Part shown: positions 1 to 12,546 of the stretch, in pieces | Position numbering within the stretch: the first letter of the stretch is position 1 | Layout of the letters: each line of letters begins with the position of its first letter | Assembly (NCBI GenBank): GCA_029717555.1 | Contig: JAMDHS010000104.1 | Coordinates: forward strand, 1 to 64,000 | Direction of reading: 5' to 3' | Length of the DNA: 64,000 bases | Source of the DNA: Peribolospora baueri | Lineage: Eukaryota > Basidiomycota > Peribolosporomycetes > Peribolosporales > Peribolosporaceae | Notes under the pieces: generated by a model | What the model saw: the letters and a program-made list of their open reading frames with translations, nothing else | Told to the model about the DNA's origin: nothing | The model's database searches: none | Translations under genes and position numbers: made by a program

Positions 1-6
1 CAACCG

Positions 7-38
<32 letters not shown>

Positions 39-1237
39 AGAGAAAGAGAAAGTGCCTCCGTGGCCGTAGAGCCGAATGAGGGGAGCGAAATGGGAGCGCG
101 GTGCCTACACGTGGCTGCTCTCTATCGGCCATCGGCCTTCGGCCCTATCTCGACGGTACAGTAAGCGCGGATGACTATGGATGGATGGATGGCGTCGTGC
201 AGGGCGAGCCCGACAATGCAAGCGACCTGCATCGCATCGCCGGTCGCCGGTCGGCAGGCCGCGCTCGGAGGCCGCGCTAGGCAGGACGGCGATGTCGGTG
301 CCAAGCAAGAGACAGCACATCACAGCGATTGCATTGCGGAGGAGGTGGGATCGCGGACTTGGACTTGGGCGTACGAAATCCGGAAGCAAGAAGGATGAGC
401 AGGTGGGCGTGAATTGCTGATGAGACACGGGGTTAAGCGCCCAAGAGACTTTAGGCTAAGCGTAGAGGTGGAGGCGGCGGAGGCGGACATATGCGGATAT
501 GTATGTGGGACATGTGAGCACGGCTCCATCCTTCGGCATTTTCGGACCGACGGCGACAACGACGCCGTGGCATCGCAGGCCTCGGCCGCAAACGATGACA
601 GACCGACCGTAAGGCTATATGAGATTGATTCATCCGTCAAGGTGGGAGGGAGGGAGGAAGAGAGAGTGACTAGGTCGTGCGCGACGCGACGCGACGCGCA
701 AGGAGCAGAACCAGAACCAGATCGGAGGAGAAGTGTCAGCGAAGGAGCGTCGTCGCTTTGTGTGCTATGTATGTATGTTATGTGGTGGTGTCCGAGAGCG
801 AAGCGAGTGCTCAAGGCACACCCCAGCCGGACGGGACCCGACGGCGGGGATGGAAATAAGTGGAAAAAAAAGGGAGTGGGGTAGTCATACAACGAACGGT
901 AGACGGGCGGGCGGAATGACGCGGGGCAAACCGACGGAGACGGAAGGGGAGAGGAAGGCAGAAACAAGGGCGGAGGGCAGAAAGACGAGCGGCGTCGAAT
1001 GAGGGGAGCGTAGCGGCCAAAGGGCGAATCTTAGCCGTGGGTATGTTCATTGACGCGCAATGCGGTGTCAGTATCGAAGATGCAAAAAGTCGGGCGTTCT
1101 TGGAATTGGAATGACGAAACCAGTGGAGCCAGGGACGGAAAAGACCCAAGGCGGCGCGGAAGGTGTGCGGCGATTATGCACGTCGGAAGACGTGCCGGAG
1201 ACATTCGACGTCGGATGCGAGGTCGGACAGCATCAGG
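1..1237. other. Intergenic, no supported gene
   Basis: A 29-base A-tract lies at about 7-35, followed by GA-rich sequence. Long open frames on both strands here (for example about 320-967 minus) are Ser/Pro/Arg-rich with no recognisable domain, no splice-consistent extension and no good start context, so I treat them as composition artefacts. The right edge is the 3' flank of the kinesin gene, whose stop is at 1238. Confidence 0.6.
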
Positions 1238-4200
1238 TCACGCTCGAACAAAGGCAGCAATGCAGTTCTGCCACGCCTCGCGCTCCTTCTGGCTGGGCGC
1301 CTGGATAAAGTACGAGTTGTTGTGCGTATAGAGGCAAAAGACATGGTTGCGCTGCAGCACAGGAGGGAAAAGAGGAAACATGAGTTCCTTTACCGCTTTA
1401 GGGCGCCGGCACGCTAACCACACGCCAACTCACGCCAAGCATGTCTTCGACCGCCGGGTTGTGCTCCACCCTGACAGCGCTCAGGTTCATCGCCGTGACC
1501 TCTTCGACCTCACTGGAAGACTCGTACACGTAGAGATACGGCCTGCAACAAGGAAGAGCATGACACAAATGACATGACAAAACGTGAGACGGTGGCCGTT
1601 CGAGGATAGAAAGAACAACCAACTCACCGTCGCAGCACGAACCACTGTCGCATCCAACGGTCGCTGAACGGCTCTATCGGCATCGACAACCAGCCCTTCT
1701 TGGCGACATTGTCGCTGTAGTTGAAGAAAAGACGCCCCAAGAAACGGTCAGCCACACGCGGACACGCCTCTTTCAACCCAGCCCCCCTTTGACACTCACG
1801 TGCGGGGTATTATCTTCACTTCCGAGGTGAATTTTGTCGGACCGGCACTGGGCGCCGCAGACGTCGCGGCGGGTATCGGTGCTGGACTGGGTTCGTCTAT
1901 CGGTTCTTGGCTCAGCTGGATCTGGAAGAAAGCAACGTCAAGTGGGCAAAGGTGATATCGACGTCATCGTCTGCGAGAGAAAGGATGGACACATGCCCAA
2001 GCAGCGTCACCCACCTGCTTGGCATCCGCCACGCTCCGCTGCCACAGTGCAATGGCCTTCTTTAGTATTTCCTCGTCGTCCCGTTCTTCCCTCTCCGGCT
2101 TCCTGCTCGGTGACGCCGGATTAATGACCTTGAGGATAGCCTTCACGCCCTCAACCTCTGCCAGTTTCTGTTCACGACGTACGAGCTGCGCGTGATCCTG
2201 CACGAGAGAAACACCTCTCGGCTTCCACACTCCCAGGGCCTCCTCTCCTCGCACGTATTTGGAGCCTGTGTCGAGCCGCCAGAGTTCCTTGGTGCGCTTC
2301 GTCAACGGCGGCGAGAGGCGCACGCTGAACAGCGCGCTCGTCTTGCTGAGCGTGCGACTCGAGGTCATGAGGGCAACGAGCTTGTTGGGTGGCCTCGAAT
2401 CGCGCGAATGGATGGTCAGTGCGAGGTCCATGTGGAACGTCACAGACTCGGCGCACGTCTCTACTTCGACCTGCCACGTCATCTGTAGAAGGACCCGGTG
2501 GTTCGAAGTCGTGGTCCGGTTAAGGAAGATCGAGTCGTGTATGCTGCTGTCCCACCACGCCCACAAGTCCAGCGAGCTCGTGCCGTCGTTTGCGAAATCG
2601 ATAACCTGTTGCCGGTTCGGAACTTGCAGCTGCACGGGGTCGTGCAAGGTCGAATCATGTATCCGTCCCTTGGGATCCAAGAGACGCACGTTTCCAAGCT
2701 CCACCTTCCGGACGCGTGTCCAAGGGAACTGGCGCCCCGAGCTGTGGGACAACTTGAGAACAACTTTGCGCTGAAGGCCCTGTCGGAGCCAGAAGGAGCC
2801 CGGATCGAGGGCGTTCTGGGCGAGCACGTTCACGGGTGCGTACTCTCCCTTCTCGTTGAGCTCGCAGATCTGGACGAATGCCATTACGTCGTGCTTCTCC
2901 TCCGTCACCAGCTCAGCCTCGGATAGCCGCCCTGCACTTGGGGAAACCACCGCATGCCCGTTGGCCGCGCGGCCGTTCGCGGCCGGCCCTTTCGCCATCG
3001 TCTTGCCTTTAGGCATCTCTCTCGACTCGTCCCACTGGGCGAGCTGGTCGAGGTAGAGCGGCTTGAGACGCGCGAAAAACTCGATGGGCGCAAAGCCCGT
3101 TTTAATGTGAGCGGCGATCTCGGGAGTGATGACGAACGAGACCGTGCGGCGGAGCTTGAGGTCACTCAGCGCGGCACCCTTCTCGATCTCCACTGGCGAC
3201 GACGGGAAGACGTCCTCTGACGCGATCGTAGGGCCGGTCAGAGCCGACAAGCGGACCTGGGTGTGTATGGAAGCGAACCGATCCGGGGTGAAGCCAGTAA
3301 CAGAGTCGACGGTGATGGACAAGCCGAGCTTGTGTCCCTCAGGCAGTTCAGGTCGCCAGTCGGCGCTCGAGGCGGGTGAAGAGGTCCCGTTGGTGAACTT
3401 ACCGTTGGCCTTGGCCGGCGAAGACAGGCTGACGAACTTGACCTCGACGCGACAAGATCCCATGGCTTCGCCGTTGTGCCGGGAGAGAATCGGCACCACG
3501 TGCTTCGTCGTGATGTGACGAGCAAGCGGGGAAAGCGTTACGAGAGCGTTGCCGACGAAAACGAACCCAGGAGAAGGAGATTCGTAAAAGGGGTCTTCCC
3601 AGTTGAAGTGGCGCGAATATTCAGGGCGGTCGATGAACGTGTAGAGATTGCGCATCTTTTGAAGTCGTTGCTCCAGCTTGTCGATGGACCAGGTGTAAAG
3701 CGTCGTATTGCGCTTGTCAATCACCTTGATGCCGATGCACGGTTTGGGGCATTTGGCCAGCGCGGGGTCAGCGACGTCATCGAACTCTGTCAAGCCAGAG
3801 ATGGCTTCGAGGGCCGAGGAGGGGTTCGATAGCGGGCCCTCTTCCACGACGGTAAATTGGTACGTCGTACCCTTGTTGAGCTCTACACGTTGTTAAGAGT
3901 CAGAGTGAGAACCGGCACCACTAGCTCCCAATGCGGAGCGCATTATCGGTTGAAGTTGGAGGCTCGCTCACCTTTGCTGATCACGTTCGCCTCCTTTATC
4001 AACACGGCGTTACTGAGGACCTGCTCAGCCATTCCGACTCTAGTATGCGTCCTCCATTTGCTGAGCACCCAGTCGATCAGCCTCCTCTGCTCCTCCGTGT
4101 ATACCGTCTTTTCCTCCAGCTCGGCCACGCTGCCGGGCACTCCGCCGGCGATGCGCTTGAAGCGTTCCTCGTATTGCTTCACCTTGGCCTTGAGGTCCTC

Positions 4201-7160
4201 GGCCTCCTTATGGCTCAGGGTACCTGCAGGCGTGCCGGCGACACTGGAGCGCAATGGGTCGCCGAAGGAGGCCTCAGAACTACCCATCTGGAGCGTCGAG
4301 AGGCCCGTGTCGTCCGTGCTCGTCGAGAACGGCCGAGCGTAAGAGTTGGTGCTCTCAGACATGCCGTCGTCAAAGTAGCTCATCCTGCTCTCCGGTCTGC
4401 CCGAGCCGCCCTTACGCGAAGTCCTCGCACGGGAGATGTCGTCAAACAGTTTATCCAGGTCCTCCTCGTTCAGCTTGTCAAAGTTGACGTCCTGACCGTT
4501 GAGCTTGGCAAGCGCAAGCTCCCTTCGGGCATATGTCCAGTCCACGTCCGCCGCCGAAGCAGTGGAGATGGGCGAGTCCGGCCTCGTCGCTGCCTCCGTC
4601 TGCTCTGCCTGCCCATCCTGAGCGGGCGTACCCGGCGTGCCCGGCCCTTTCAAGTCCTCGGCCTTGGTGCTCATGGCAAGCGTCGACCTGACCTTGTCCC
4701 TCGCCTTGCGCACTTCCTCAGGATGGTTGAAGCGGAAGATGTGAAAGTCGCCCATGATGACGCGGTAACCCGACTTGAGCCTTCTAGGCTTGTCCACGGA
4801 CACTCGCACGCCGTTGACCATCGTCATGCTGTCGGGCATCGCATGGATGGTGACGACGCCGTCGGCGTTCTCAAAATAGCAGTGTTCCGAGAGAATGTTC
4901 GAACCGGACAACCGGATGTGCGCGTTCGGCGACCCCTCTAACGAGCCCACCACCGTCTTCCCCGGCTTGATCTGGTAGATCAAGCATTCGGACATGAGAG
5001 GATCTTCGTTCAGGTTGACCAAGTGAGGCAGCTGCAAGAACAGAGATCGACAATTGATGAGCGAGCCGGAGTGTGCTACATCCGAAGAAAACAGGAGCCT
5101 CTCACCTTCTTGGGCGTGTGAACGCCAACATGGTTCTTCTCGACGGTGATACCGAGCTCCTCGAGCGCATGCTCGCGCTCTTTCTGGATAAGCTGTGTTT
5201 TCACCATCTTCTCCTCCCAACTCTCGTTTAAGCTCGCCATGATCTTCTCGCTCTGCTCCAACTGTTCCTGCAGTTCTGCTTTGGTCACCGTCCGAATCTC
5301 TCCTGTCTTGGTCTGGTACCGCACCACTTGCTTCTCTGGAGGTACCGTTGGATCCCAAGTGCTCTCGTTCTCCATCCCTCCGCTACCTCCCCCGACTCTG
5401 GTGCGGAGCATCTCGAGCTCCTCCTTGAGCTCACGGATGAGTTTGGCGTTTGGATCCTCGTTAACCACGGCCTTGTTCTTGATCTTCTTGGCCTGGTCGG
5501 CGTAGCGGAGGGTGGAGAGCGTCTCGTCGTAATCGGCAGGCGAGATGGCTGCGATCATGGCCGTCTTCGAGTTGCCCCCCAAACTGTCCTTCAGGAGCCA
5601 GGTCAGGATCTGCCCGACGAAAGCGAGGGGAGAACGGACACCAGTCAGCCATAGATCTCAAGCTCCATCACGCCAAAGTCCACTCGCGTCGATTCCGCTC
5701 GTCTACTCACCGAATCACGGTATGGTACAAAGTCGAGCGCTCCCTTTTTCTTGCCCTTGCTGGATGCCTCAGACATGCTAGCGTGAGCGAGAGCAGCAAT
5801 GACCTTTCCGAGGGTGGTGAGGGACTTGTTAATGTTGGCACCCTCCTTGAGCCGCTGGCCCGTGGCACCGGTAGAGTTAGCACGCTCCGAACCCGCCAAG
5901 TCGACCAAGCTGCACGCGAAGGAGAGCACGGATGAAAGGTCAGTCAGTCTCCGATCGGCGTCCTCCGTGCTTACACATTGCAAACCGCCTTACCTAATGC
6001 GCGACACCTTCTCAGTCTCCAAGTTGGTCTCGACGTCGCGGCGCTTCTGGGTGAGCACAAGGGTGAAGACAGCGTGCGAACGGGACGAGGTAGCGTTCAT
6101 GTTGGTAGAGGCGACCGTTCGTGCCTGCCGACGTGGGAGCAAAAAGCCAATCATGAACGGGGTTAAAAGCAACGAAGGGATCGGTGCAAGGAATCTAATC
6201 CCGACGGCGAAAAGTCCGGACCGACCTTATTACCCTCGTCCATGAGATGTTCGATGTCTTCGAAGTTCTGCACAGCGAGCTTGCTGAGGTCCTCGACGTA
6301 CGGTCCCAAGCTAGGGTGCTCTCGTACTTTGAGATTGCCCTTGTTCTTGGGGTTGAGCAAATCTCGCACCTTCTCGTTGTAGATCTCGATGTACGAGACC
6401 TCGACGTTGCAAGTCAGGTTGGCGTCCTTGCCGGTCTTTTCTTTTATCTGCTCAAACAGCTGCTCGCAAGTCAGCGGGATGATGCCCTTGTCCGCGCCGT
6501 AGCCCATCATCGAGTAGGATTTGCCTGACCCCGTTTGGCCATCTGCACAGAAGAAATGAACTCTGACTAGTGAGCCGGGAACTCCGTCTACGAGCAGTCC
6601 ACAGCGAAAGAGGACTCAGGGAAATGCACGCACAAGCAAATATACACGTGTTGAAGCCCTCGAACGAGTGCTGAAGCAGCTCGGCACCTAGGTCGTTATA
6701 GAGCTGTATTTTATGCGCAGACGGGTGAATGTAAGACGCCGTCAACACACAGCCGACCGCCCGATGCGCCCGCGGCACGCCGACTCACCATCTCCTGACT
6801 GGCGTAATCAGGATGGGACTTGTCAACATACGAGTTGTAGCTCTTATCGAAGGCGAACGACATGGTCTTGCGCTCGGTGGCCTTTGCGTGCGCCGCTTTG
6901 TCGGTGCCGTCCGGGTCGGGAGGGTCGAGGATGGTCTGGTTGCCTTCTATACGAATCAGCGGTTTGGCACCGCGAGTGAGCTCTGAGGGTGGGGCGTATT
7001 GCAGTGACGAAAACAGAGAAGGGCGGAGAGAGGAGGAGCAGAGAGGACAACGGTGAGCTCGGAGGACTCGGCCGGGACAAGAGGCGACGCCGCGTCGACA
7101 CTGCTCACCTCTCGTATTCAGCGGCCTACACCGCACGACGACCTTGATATTGCCGCTCAT
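1238..7160 (-). CDS. Kinesin-3 motor, Unc104/KIF1 family
   Basis: Plus-end microtubule motor of the kinesin-3 family, which carries endosomes and other membrane vesicles along hyphae or cells. The start at 7160 opens with [15 protein letters not shown], the usual motor beginning. Many exons follow. The P-loop [12 protein letters not shown] is at about 6540-6500, switch I SSRSHAVF at about 6100, and switch [13 protein letters not shown] at about 5900. A neck coiled coil precedes an FHA domain (about 5030-4730, [19 protein letters not shown]). The KIF1-type stalk and DUF3694 region lie in the large exon 1964-3847. A PH domain occupies the last two exons (about 1620-1238), ending [16 protein letters not shown] and then a TGA at 1238. 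Domain order and size match full-length fungal Unc104. Individual intron borders were read by eye and not all were fixed. It starts divergently from the RNase-kappa-like gene. Confidence 0.93.
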
Positions 7161-7945
7161 CTTGACGCGATCCTTCGGGGAGCGAATCTACGTTCGCGCT
7201 TGGTGATGTCTCCGGAAGGTTGTATGCGTCGCGCACAGGGGGTCCGAGCGAGAGCGGAGGAAAGGAGTATAGACTTAGAGAATAAAAGAGAGCCGCAGCG
7301 CTAGGCCGGGCGAGGTGATGCCGGTCCGTTCGACGTTCCCTTCCCTCCGCAGCGCAAGCCAGGCAGCGAGGTGGTGTGTTGTTGGGTCTAAGAGAAGGAA
7401 CGGCGCCGAAGAAGCGCAAGGGACAGGGAGGGGTATCGGGCACGAGGACGCCGCCTCGGTAGCCGGTATGAAGGTGGTGGTGGTGAGCTGAGGGGGAGGA
7501 GGCGCGACAGGGAGGGAGAAAAGGGCAAGGGCGATGGGAAGGAGATGAAGATGGAGACGACGAAGGGAGACCTGAGCGACGAGGAGAGGGAGAAGGAGGA
7601 GCTCGCGATCGTCCGCTCTAATGTCCTGGATCAGGTTCAACGTCGCCGACGAACGAAAGCGCGCGCGGTGTGGCCCGTCGAGGCCCAGCTAATGAACCCC
7701 TCCAGCCGCTTAACGCCGCCTACGCCCCGGACCTCTTCTGCCGCAGCAGTCATGCTCCACCGCTCGCCGTGGCGGTGGTTGGCATCGCGGTTGGTTGATG
7801 AGCGTTGCTGCAACCGACGCGGCCGACCCGGCAGCACCGACTGCTCCCTTTGCTGCTCCCATTCTCGCAAACTCTACTTCGCAGGCAAGCAATCACGCAG
7901 TCGGACGAGCAAGCAGGGAGCAGACTATCACTCCAGCCAGCAGTC
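7161..7945. promoter_or_regulatory. Divergent intergenic region, kinesin and RNase-kappa-like genes
   Basis: About 785 bases between two start codons facing away from each other. The sequence is GA/CT-rich on the kinesin side. Open frames in it are low-complexity and unsupported. It must hold both promoters; no clear TATA box was seen. Confidence 0.5.
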
Positions 7946-8918
7946 ATGCCCGCCGCCCGCCCGCTCGTGTCGGCGCCCCTCGGTGAGTCGCCTGGATGGC
8001 CCCCCCGGTGCATCCGAGCGGTCATGATGGCCAGTCTGTCCATCACGCTGACATCGCTCCGTCCTTCCCTCTTTCTCACGTCTCATTTTGGATGCTAGCG
8101 GGGTGCTGTAGCCTCTTTTCCGTCTTTGGCGCTATTGTTTTGGCGGTGGTGGGTGTCGAATACCGCTCGGTCCCGTCGCAATTCGTTGTCTTCGTAAGCT
8201 TGTCGAGCTGACCTTACTCGCCCCTTCCGCGCTCAGATCGGCTGGGGCTTCGATCACGACGTGAGTTGGTCTATCTCTTCTTTCCCTCCCTTGCCGTGTC
8301 GACAGCGCCATCGTTCTCTCCCCTCCTATGCTTGTGAGACACGCATTCCTGGTAGCCAACTCGGTTCCCCTTGTGTATCTGCGTTCTGCGGAGACGAGCT
8401 CGCACTTCTTTGCCTACACCTCACTTCGTCTCGACGCCTTTTACCCCTCCTCGGCGGTGGCTAGCGTGAACCGCCGCACATTCCCTTGCAAAGGAGGAAC
8501 ATTGTCGATCATGCTGAACCGATCTTGTTTCCTGGTCCCCCTTTTCGGCGTCGCGCAGTGGGAATCGTTCATGGGCTCGACGCACGACCCCAAGGACGGG
8601 CATGCCGTGGCGCAGACCTGCTACGTCGCCGCCCTAGTCTATGCCGCCTTTATCGTGTTTTGCTGCTGTCAGGTGAGCAGTCTTCTTCTCCATCCTCGAA
8701 CGGAGCCGCCGCTGAACTCGGCGAACCCGGGCTTGCTTTGCGCGGCCGATCGTCATCCTGTCACAGCTTGGCGTCCACCGACGATACTCGCGCATCCAGT
8801 TGTAGAAACCGATCCAAAGTCTGCCCTCTCTTTTCCTAGTTCCTTGTGTATGTATGCCATCCTCTTCCAGTATGAATATATATCCGATGCTCTCGGCACC
8901 GCGATGCGGCGTCCATAG
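7946..8918 (+). CDS. RNase-kappa-like small two-helix membrane protein
   Basis: Small integral membrane protein that resembles RNase kappa, which in animals is a V-ATPase-associated subunit with reported endoribonuclease activity. I built it from exons 7946-7982, 8099-8193, 8237-8260 and 8559-8672, which join in frame with GT-AG borders. The product starts MPAARPLVSAPLAGCCSLFS and has helix 1 (SVFGAIVLAVVG). A hydrophilic loop with WESFMGSTHDPKDG follows, then helix 2 (YVAALVYAAFIVFCCCQ) ending in the family's Cys-Gln. The last exon is uncertain. An acceptor before 8868 gives a short tail with a stop at 8916-8918. An acceptor before 8919 gives a longer tail that would run to 9266 and overlap the next gene. 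The first fits the short family length better. Family call by resemblance only. Confidence 0.6.
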
Positions 8919-9180
8919 CTGCTCAGGCACAACGCTACTGCGGTTGGCCTGGGCGCCGAGATGAGCTGGGTTATTCTAACGGCGGCCAAGGGTTGCATCA
9001 CGGCTCGTGTGGATCCTTACTCGTCTCTTATACCCATCCCTCTCGCGCTCGCCATCGCACCGGGCCTTCTCTCCTCTCCATACCCATCCCTATCGCACTT
9101 GCAATCGCACCTGCCCGTCTCCGGGCACGTCCGCCGACCCGACACTCCATCCCCGCGCAGCATCGCCGCCGCTCCGGACC

Positions 9181-11695
9181 ATGTCCCGCCGCCGAAGTGT
9201 CCCCTCGGCCTTCGCGACTCCAGCGACGCCGCGCCATGCCTTCTCCTCTCCACAGAGTCCACCTAGGAGGCTGACCTACTCTCAGTCGGTCACTCATCTT
9301 CCCGCCGTCGTCGCCAAGCGCGGCACCGCTAGTCGCTCGGCCACGGCTGCGCCGGCTGTTGGCGGCGGCGCAGGACAGGTGGTGCAGGGCGCCCCTGCCG
9401 CTGATGCTGGTGCTGGTGCTGCGAAGGCGGCTTCGACATCGGCTGCTGGAGAGGGCACAGGCAAGGCCGAGCAAATAACCACGAAAGATGCAGTGTCCTC
9501 TGAGCACAAGTCGAACGACGCCCATCCTGCTCCTACTCCTGCCGCACAGGAACATACGGCACCGGCCCCGTCTGCCTCGGAGCCGACGTCGCGAGCGGTA
9601 TCCACCTCAGCCCATAGCATCCTGTCTCCCACACCCCCAACTCCTACGCCCGCGCCCTCCCAAGCGCCCGTACCTCCAACCTTTCTCGAACTCGCACACT
9701 GTCGCAAATCCCGCAAGGCTCTTCGGTCGATCAAGAAGAGCGGAGTGCGGGCGTATTATGAGCATCAGAACGAGGTGCTGGATGCTTTCAAAGAGGTGGA
9801 CTTGGTCTTGAGAATCGCCGATGGGGAGGAAGGGGAGGGGGATAGTGACGAGGACGCCAGCGTCGACGAGCACGGCGCGAGCTCCAAGGCGACTTCACAC
9901 ATCGACGGTAGCACGACGACGGGTGTGAAAGACGGCAGGAACGGCAACCCGCTTCCCTCCATAGGCGGCAGCAGCGCTAACAGCGTTGCCGCCCGGAACA
10001 ATCACGGTCTAACGGAAGACGGAGGCGAGTCGGTGGGCGAGACTACGGCGCTGCTTCCCAAGAGCAAGGCCGAGAGAGACGCTGCTGCCAGAAAATCGGA
10101 AAATGTGGCTATCAACGGTAAGTCGTCGACGATCATTTTGTGCTTAATCGCCCAACCATGAATCGCTTAGGCACCACCAGACCAGGAGAAGAGCTTCGAT
10201 TCGCCAACTAGCCGTTTAATTGTTCCTTCCTCTCCTCTTTCCGTCTTGTTTCCGCTTGCAAACAGTCAATATGGGACTCAACTTCGTCCTCTTCCTGGGC
10301 AAAGGCGTGGCCGTCCTCTCCTCTCGATCCATCACCCTCGTTGCCTCTCTCGTGGACTCTGCGCTGGACCTGCTCTCGACGCTCATCATCTTCGGCACTA
10401 ACAAGGCGGTGGAGCACCGGAGTCCAAGGACGATGTATAGGGTGCGTTCGAGATGACTTTTCCTAGGAAAGCGAATGGGGAGGATGTGGACATAGCTGAC
10501 CTTCGTAAGTAACTTGCTGCTCTACCTCCACTCACGTCAGTACCCCGTCGGGAAGCGTAGGCTCGGTCCTCTCGGTGTCGTCGTATTCTCGGTGCTGATG
10601 ATCGCAAGGTGGGTGGCGCCACGTTCATCTTGTGCGAGACGTACCTGCGCCTTGAAGTCGTACTGAACCCGGTTTCGCTCTTGTCCGCTTTCAAAGCTTT
10701 GTGCAAGTTCTGATAGAATCCCTGGACCGGCTGTACAAGATGGTCACGCTCGGACCGGCAGCTGGAGTCGAGCCAAAGCTGGGAACGTTGGGCATCGTAT
10801 TCATGGTCGTGACGATCGTCGCTAAGGGTATAATGTACTTGTGAGTAGATTAGATCGGACGTCTCTCTTCTTGATGCCTCGATCGTGCCCTGTCCGTGCC
10901 CGTCCGGCATGGCCGTTAACGTCCGCCGTCTCTCCACAAAACCAGAATTTACAAGGACGCGAAGAGCTCGAGCGTGAAGGCTCTGGCGCAGGATGCAGAG
11001 GTAAGCGCCACGTTCGGAACGGCGAGCGAGTCGTCCTTGCTAATAAGCCCGTGTTCGTCGCCCCCCTTCTTCTTCGGCAGAACGACGTGTTCTTCAACCT
11101 TCTCTCGCTCATCTTCCCGCTGATAGGCGACAAGCTGAATGCCCCACACCTCGATCCGATCGGAGGTGCGCTGCTCTCGCTGTACATCATCATGGAGTGG
11201 ATCGGGACGCTGCGAGAGACTGTGGAGAGGCTGAGCGGAAGCGTGGCCAGCGATATTGAGATCCAGCGGTGAGCGTGCGCGGGAGAGATGAGGAAGATCA
11301 AAAGTTGTCGGATTACGCTGACTCATGTGTCGCCGACTCGGGCCCATCTCGCACTGGCCACAGAGCACTCTACCTGCTCACCCGCTTCGCCGCCATCGAC
11401 AGCATCTCTCACCTCGCCGTGTACCACCAGGGCGACCAGACGGTGATCGAGTGTGATCTCATCCTGAACGGCAACATGTCGGTGCGTACGGAGCGCCCAC
11501 TTACCTCCGTTTCTTCCCCCCTAGCGACTTTTTTTGCTGACTCCCACTCGTCGACGACACCAGCTCGGCGAGGCGCACGACCTGGTAGAGACGATAACGT
11601 ACGCCCTCGAGTCGCTGGATAACGTGGAGAGGGCGTTTGTGCACCTCGATACCAAGGTCGGAGGACCGCCGTCCCACCTTTCCCGGAGCGGGTGA
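9181..11695 (+). CDS. Cation diffusion facilitator, probable Mn-type
   Basis: Membrane metal/proton antiporter of the cation diffusion facilitator family, exporting divalent metal from the cytosol or loading an organelle. The start MSRRRSVPSAFATPATPRH opens a long Ser/Pro/Ala-rich cytosolic arm (to about residue 310) with an acidic stretch. The membrane domain follows in several short exons. TM1 is NMGLNFVLFLGKGVAVL. TM2 carries DSALD (DxxxD), the motif typical of manganese CDFs. Next come YPVGKRRLGPLGVVVFSV, two further helices, and DPIGGALLSLYIIMEW. The cytosolic C-terminal domain runs from RALYLLTRFAA to the stop at 11693. Metal choice is inferred from the DxxxD motif. Length and helix order agree with the family. 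Confidence 0.85.
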
Positions 11696-12546
11696 AGGGC
11701 AAGGGGTGTAGGGGTGTGAGGGTGGGCGCCCGATACGGATACGGGAAACGGCCGGTGGGCCGGATCGAAATCGGTCAGCTAGCATAGGTTGTCCGCGGAC
11801 AGGAAAACACGTTTGTTTCATCCAAGTGGATGGAAGGATGGCCTCCTCCCACTTGCGCTATCGAAAAAGTGTGGTTGTTGCTCGGCTCGGCTCGGCTGTC
11901 GACCGACGCGTATTCAAAGTCGCTCGTTTCTCTCTCTTGGCTTAGGAACCATCTCGTATTTCACTTGATCCAAGTCGCTCGTCTTTTCTTTCAGTTCGCC
12001 TGCGGAGGCTCATGGGACTGGCTGGCGTGTGGACGGAAGCGAGGCGTGGATGGTGTACGGCGCGCGGTGAAGCTGTGCTGTGCTCCGTCTCCACGATCGT
12101 CCCCAAGTGGCGCGGTTCGGTTGTGTTGGCATGTGTGTTTTCGATTTGCATCGCCACCACCGCCATCGTCGTCACCCTGATGAGGCAATAAGCGCGATGC
12201 TATGCTGCCTCGTGTAACTGACTGACTGACTGACGTCATTCGTGTCGGCGTCGGCGTCTCGCTATCCTTGCCATCCGTCTCCGAGCGGGACAGGACGCCG
12301 ACCGGAGATATACGTTGATGCCACGCTCATCGTCATCGTCGTCGTGCGAGTATATATATGTAGGACAACGCCCTCGCTCCCTCTTCCTTATCGCCCTCCA
12401 GCACATACCCACCCACTCCCGTCGGGCTCATCATACCATCATACCCAACGCATACCCCGCACCCCCCGTCCCCCGCCAGCCATCGGCTTGCTCCATCTTT
12501 CGTCAACCCACTTTCCCGCCCGGGTCGCCCGCCTGCTCGTCCCACA
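11696..12546. other. Intergenic between CDF and GRDP-like genes
   Basis: About 850 bases without a supported gene. A TATA-like run (gtatatatatgtagg) lies at about 12350, some 195 bases before the next start codon, followed by C-rich sequence typical of a leader. A CTGA repeat (ctgactgactgactgac) is at about 12217-12234. Confidence 0.5.

Noticed and set aside
320-967. 215-codon minus-strand frame
   Set aside because: Ser/Pro/Arg composition only, no domain, GC-skew artefact overlapping equally open plus-strand frames.
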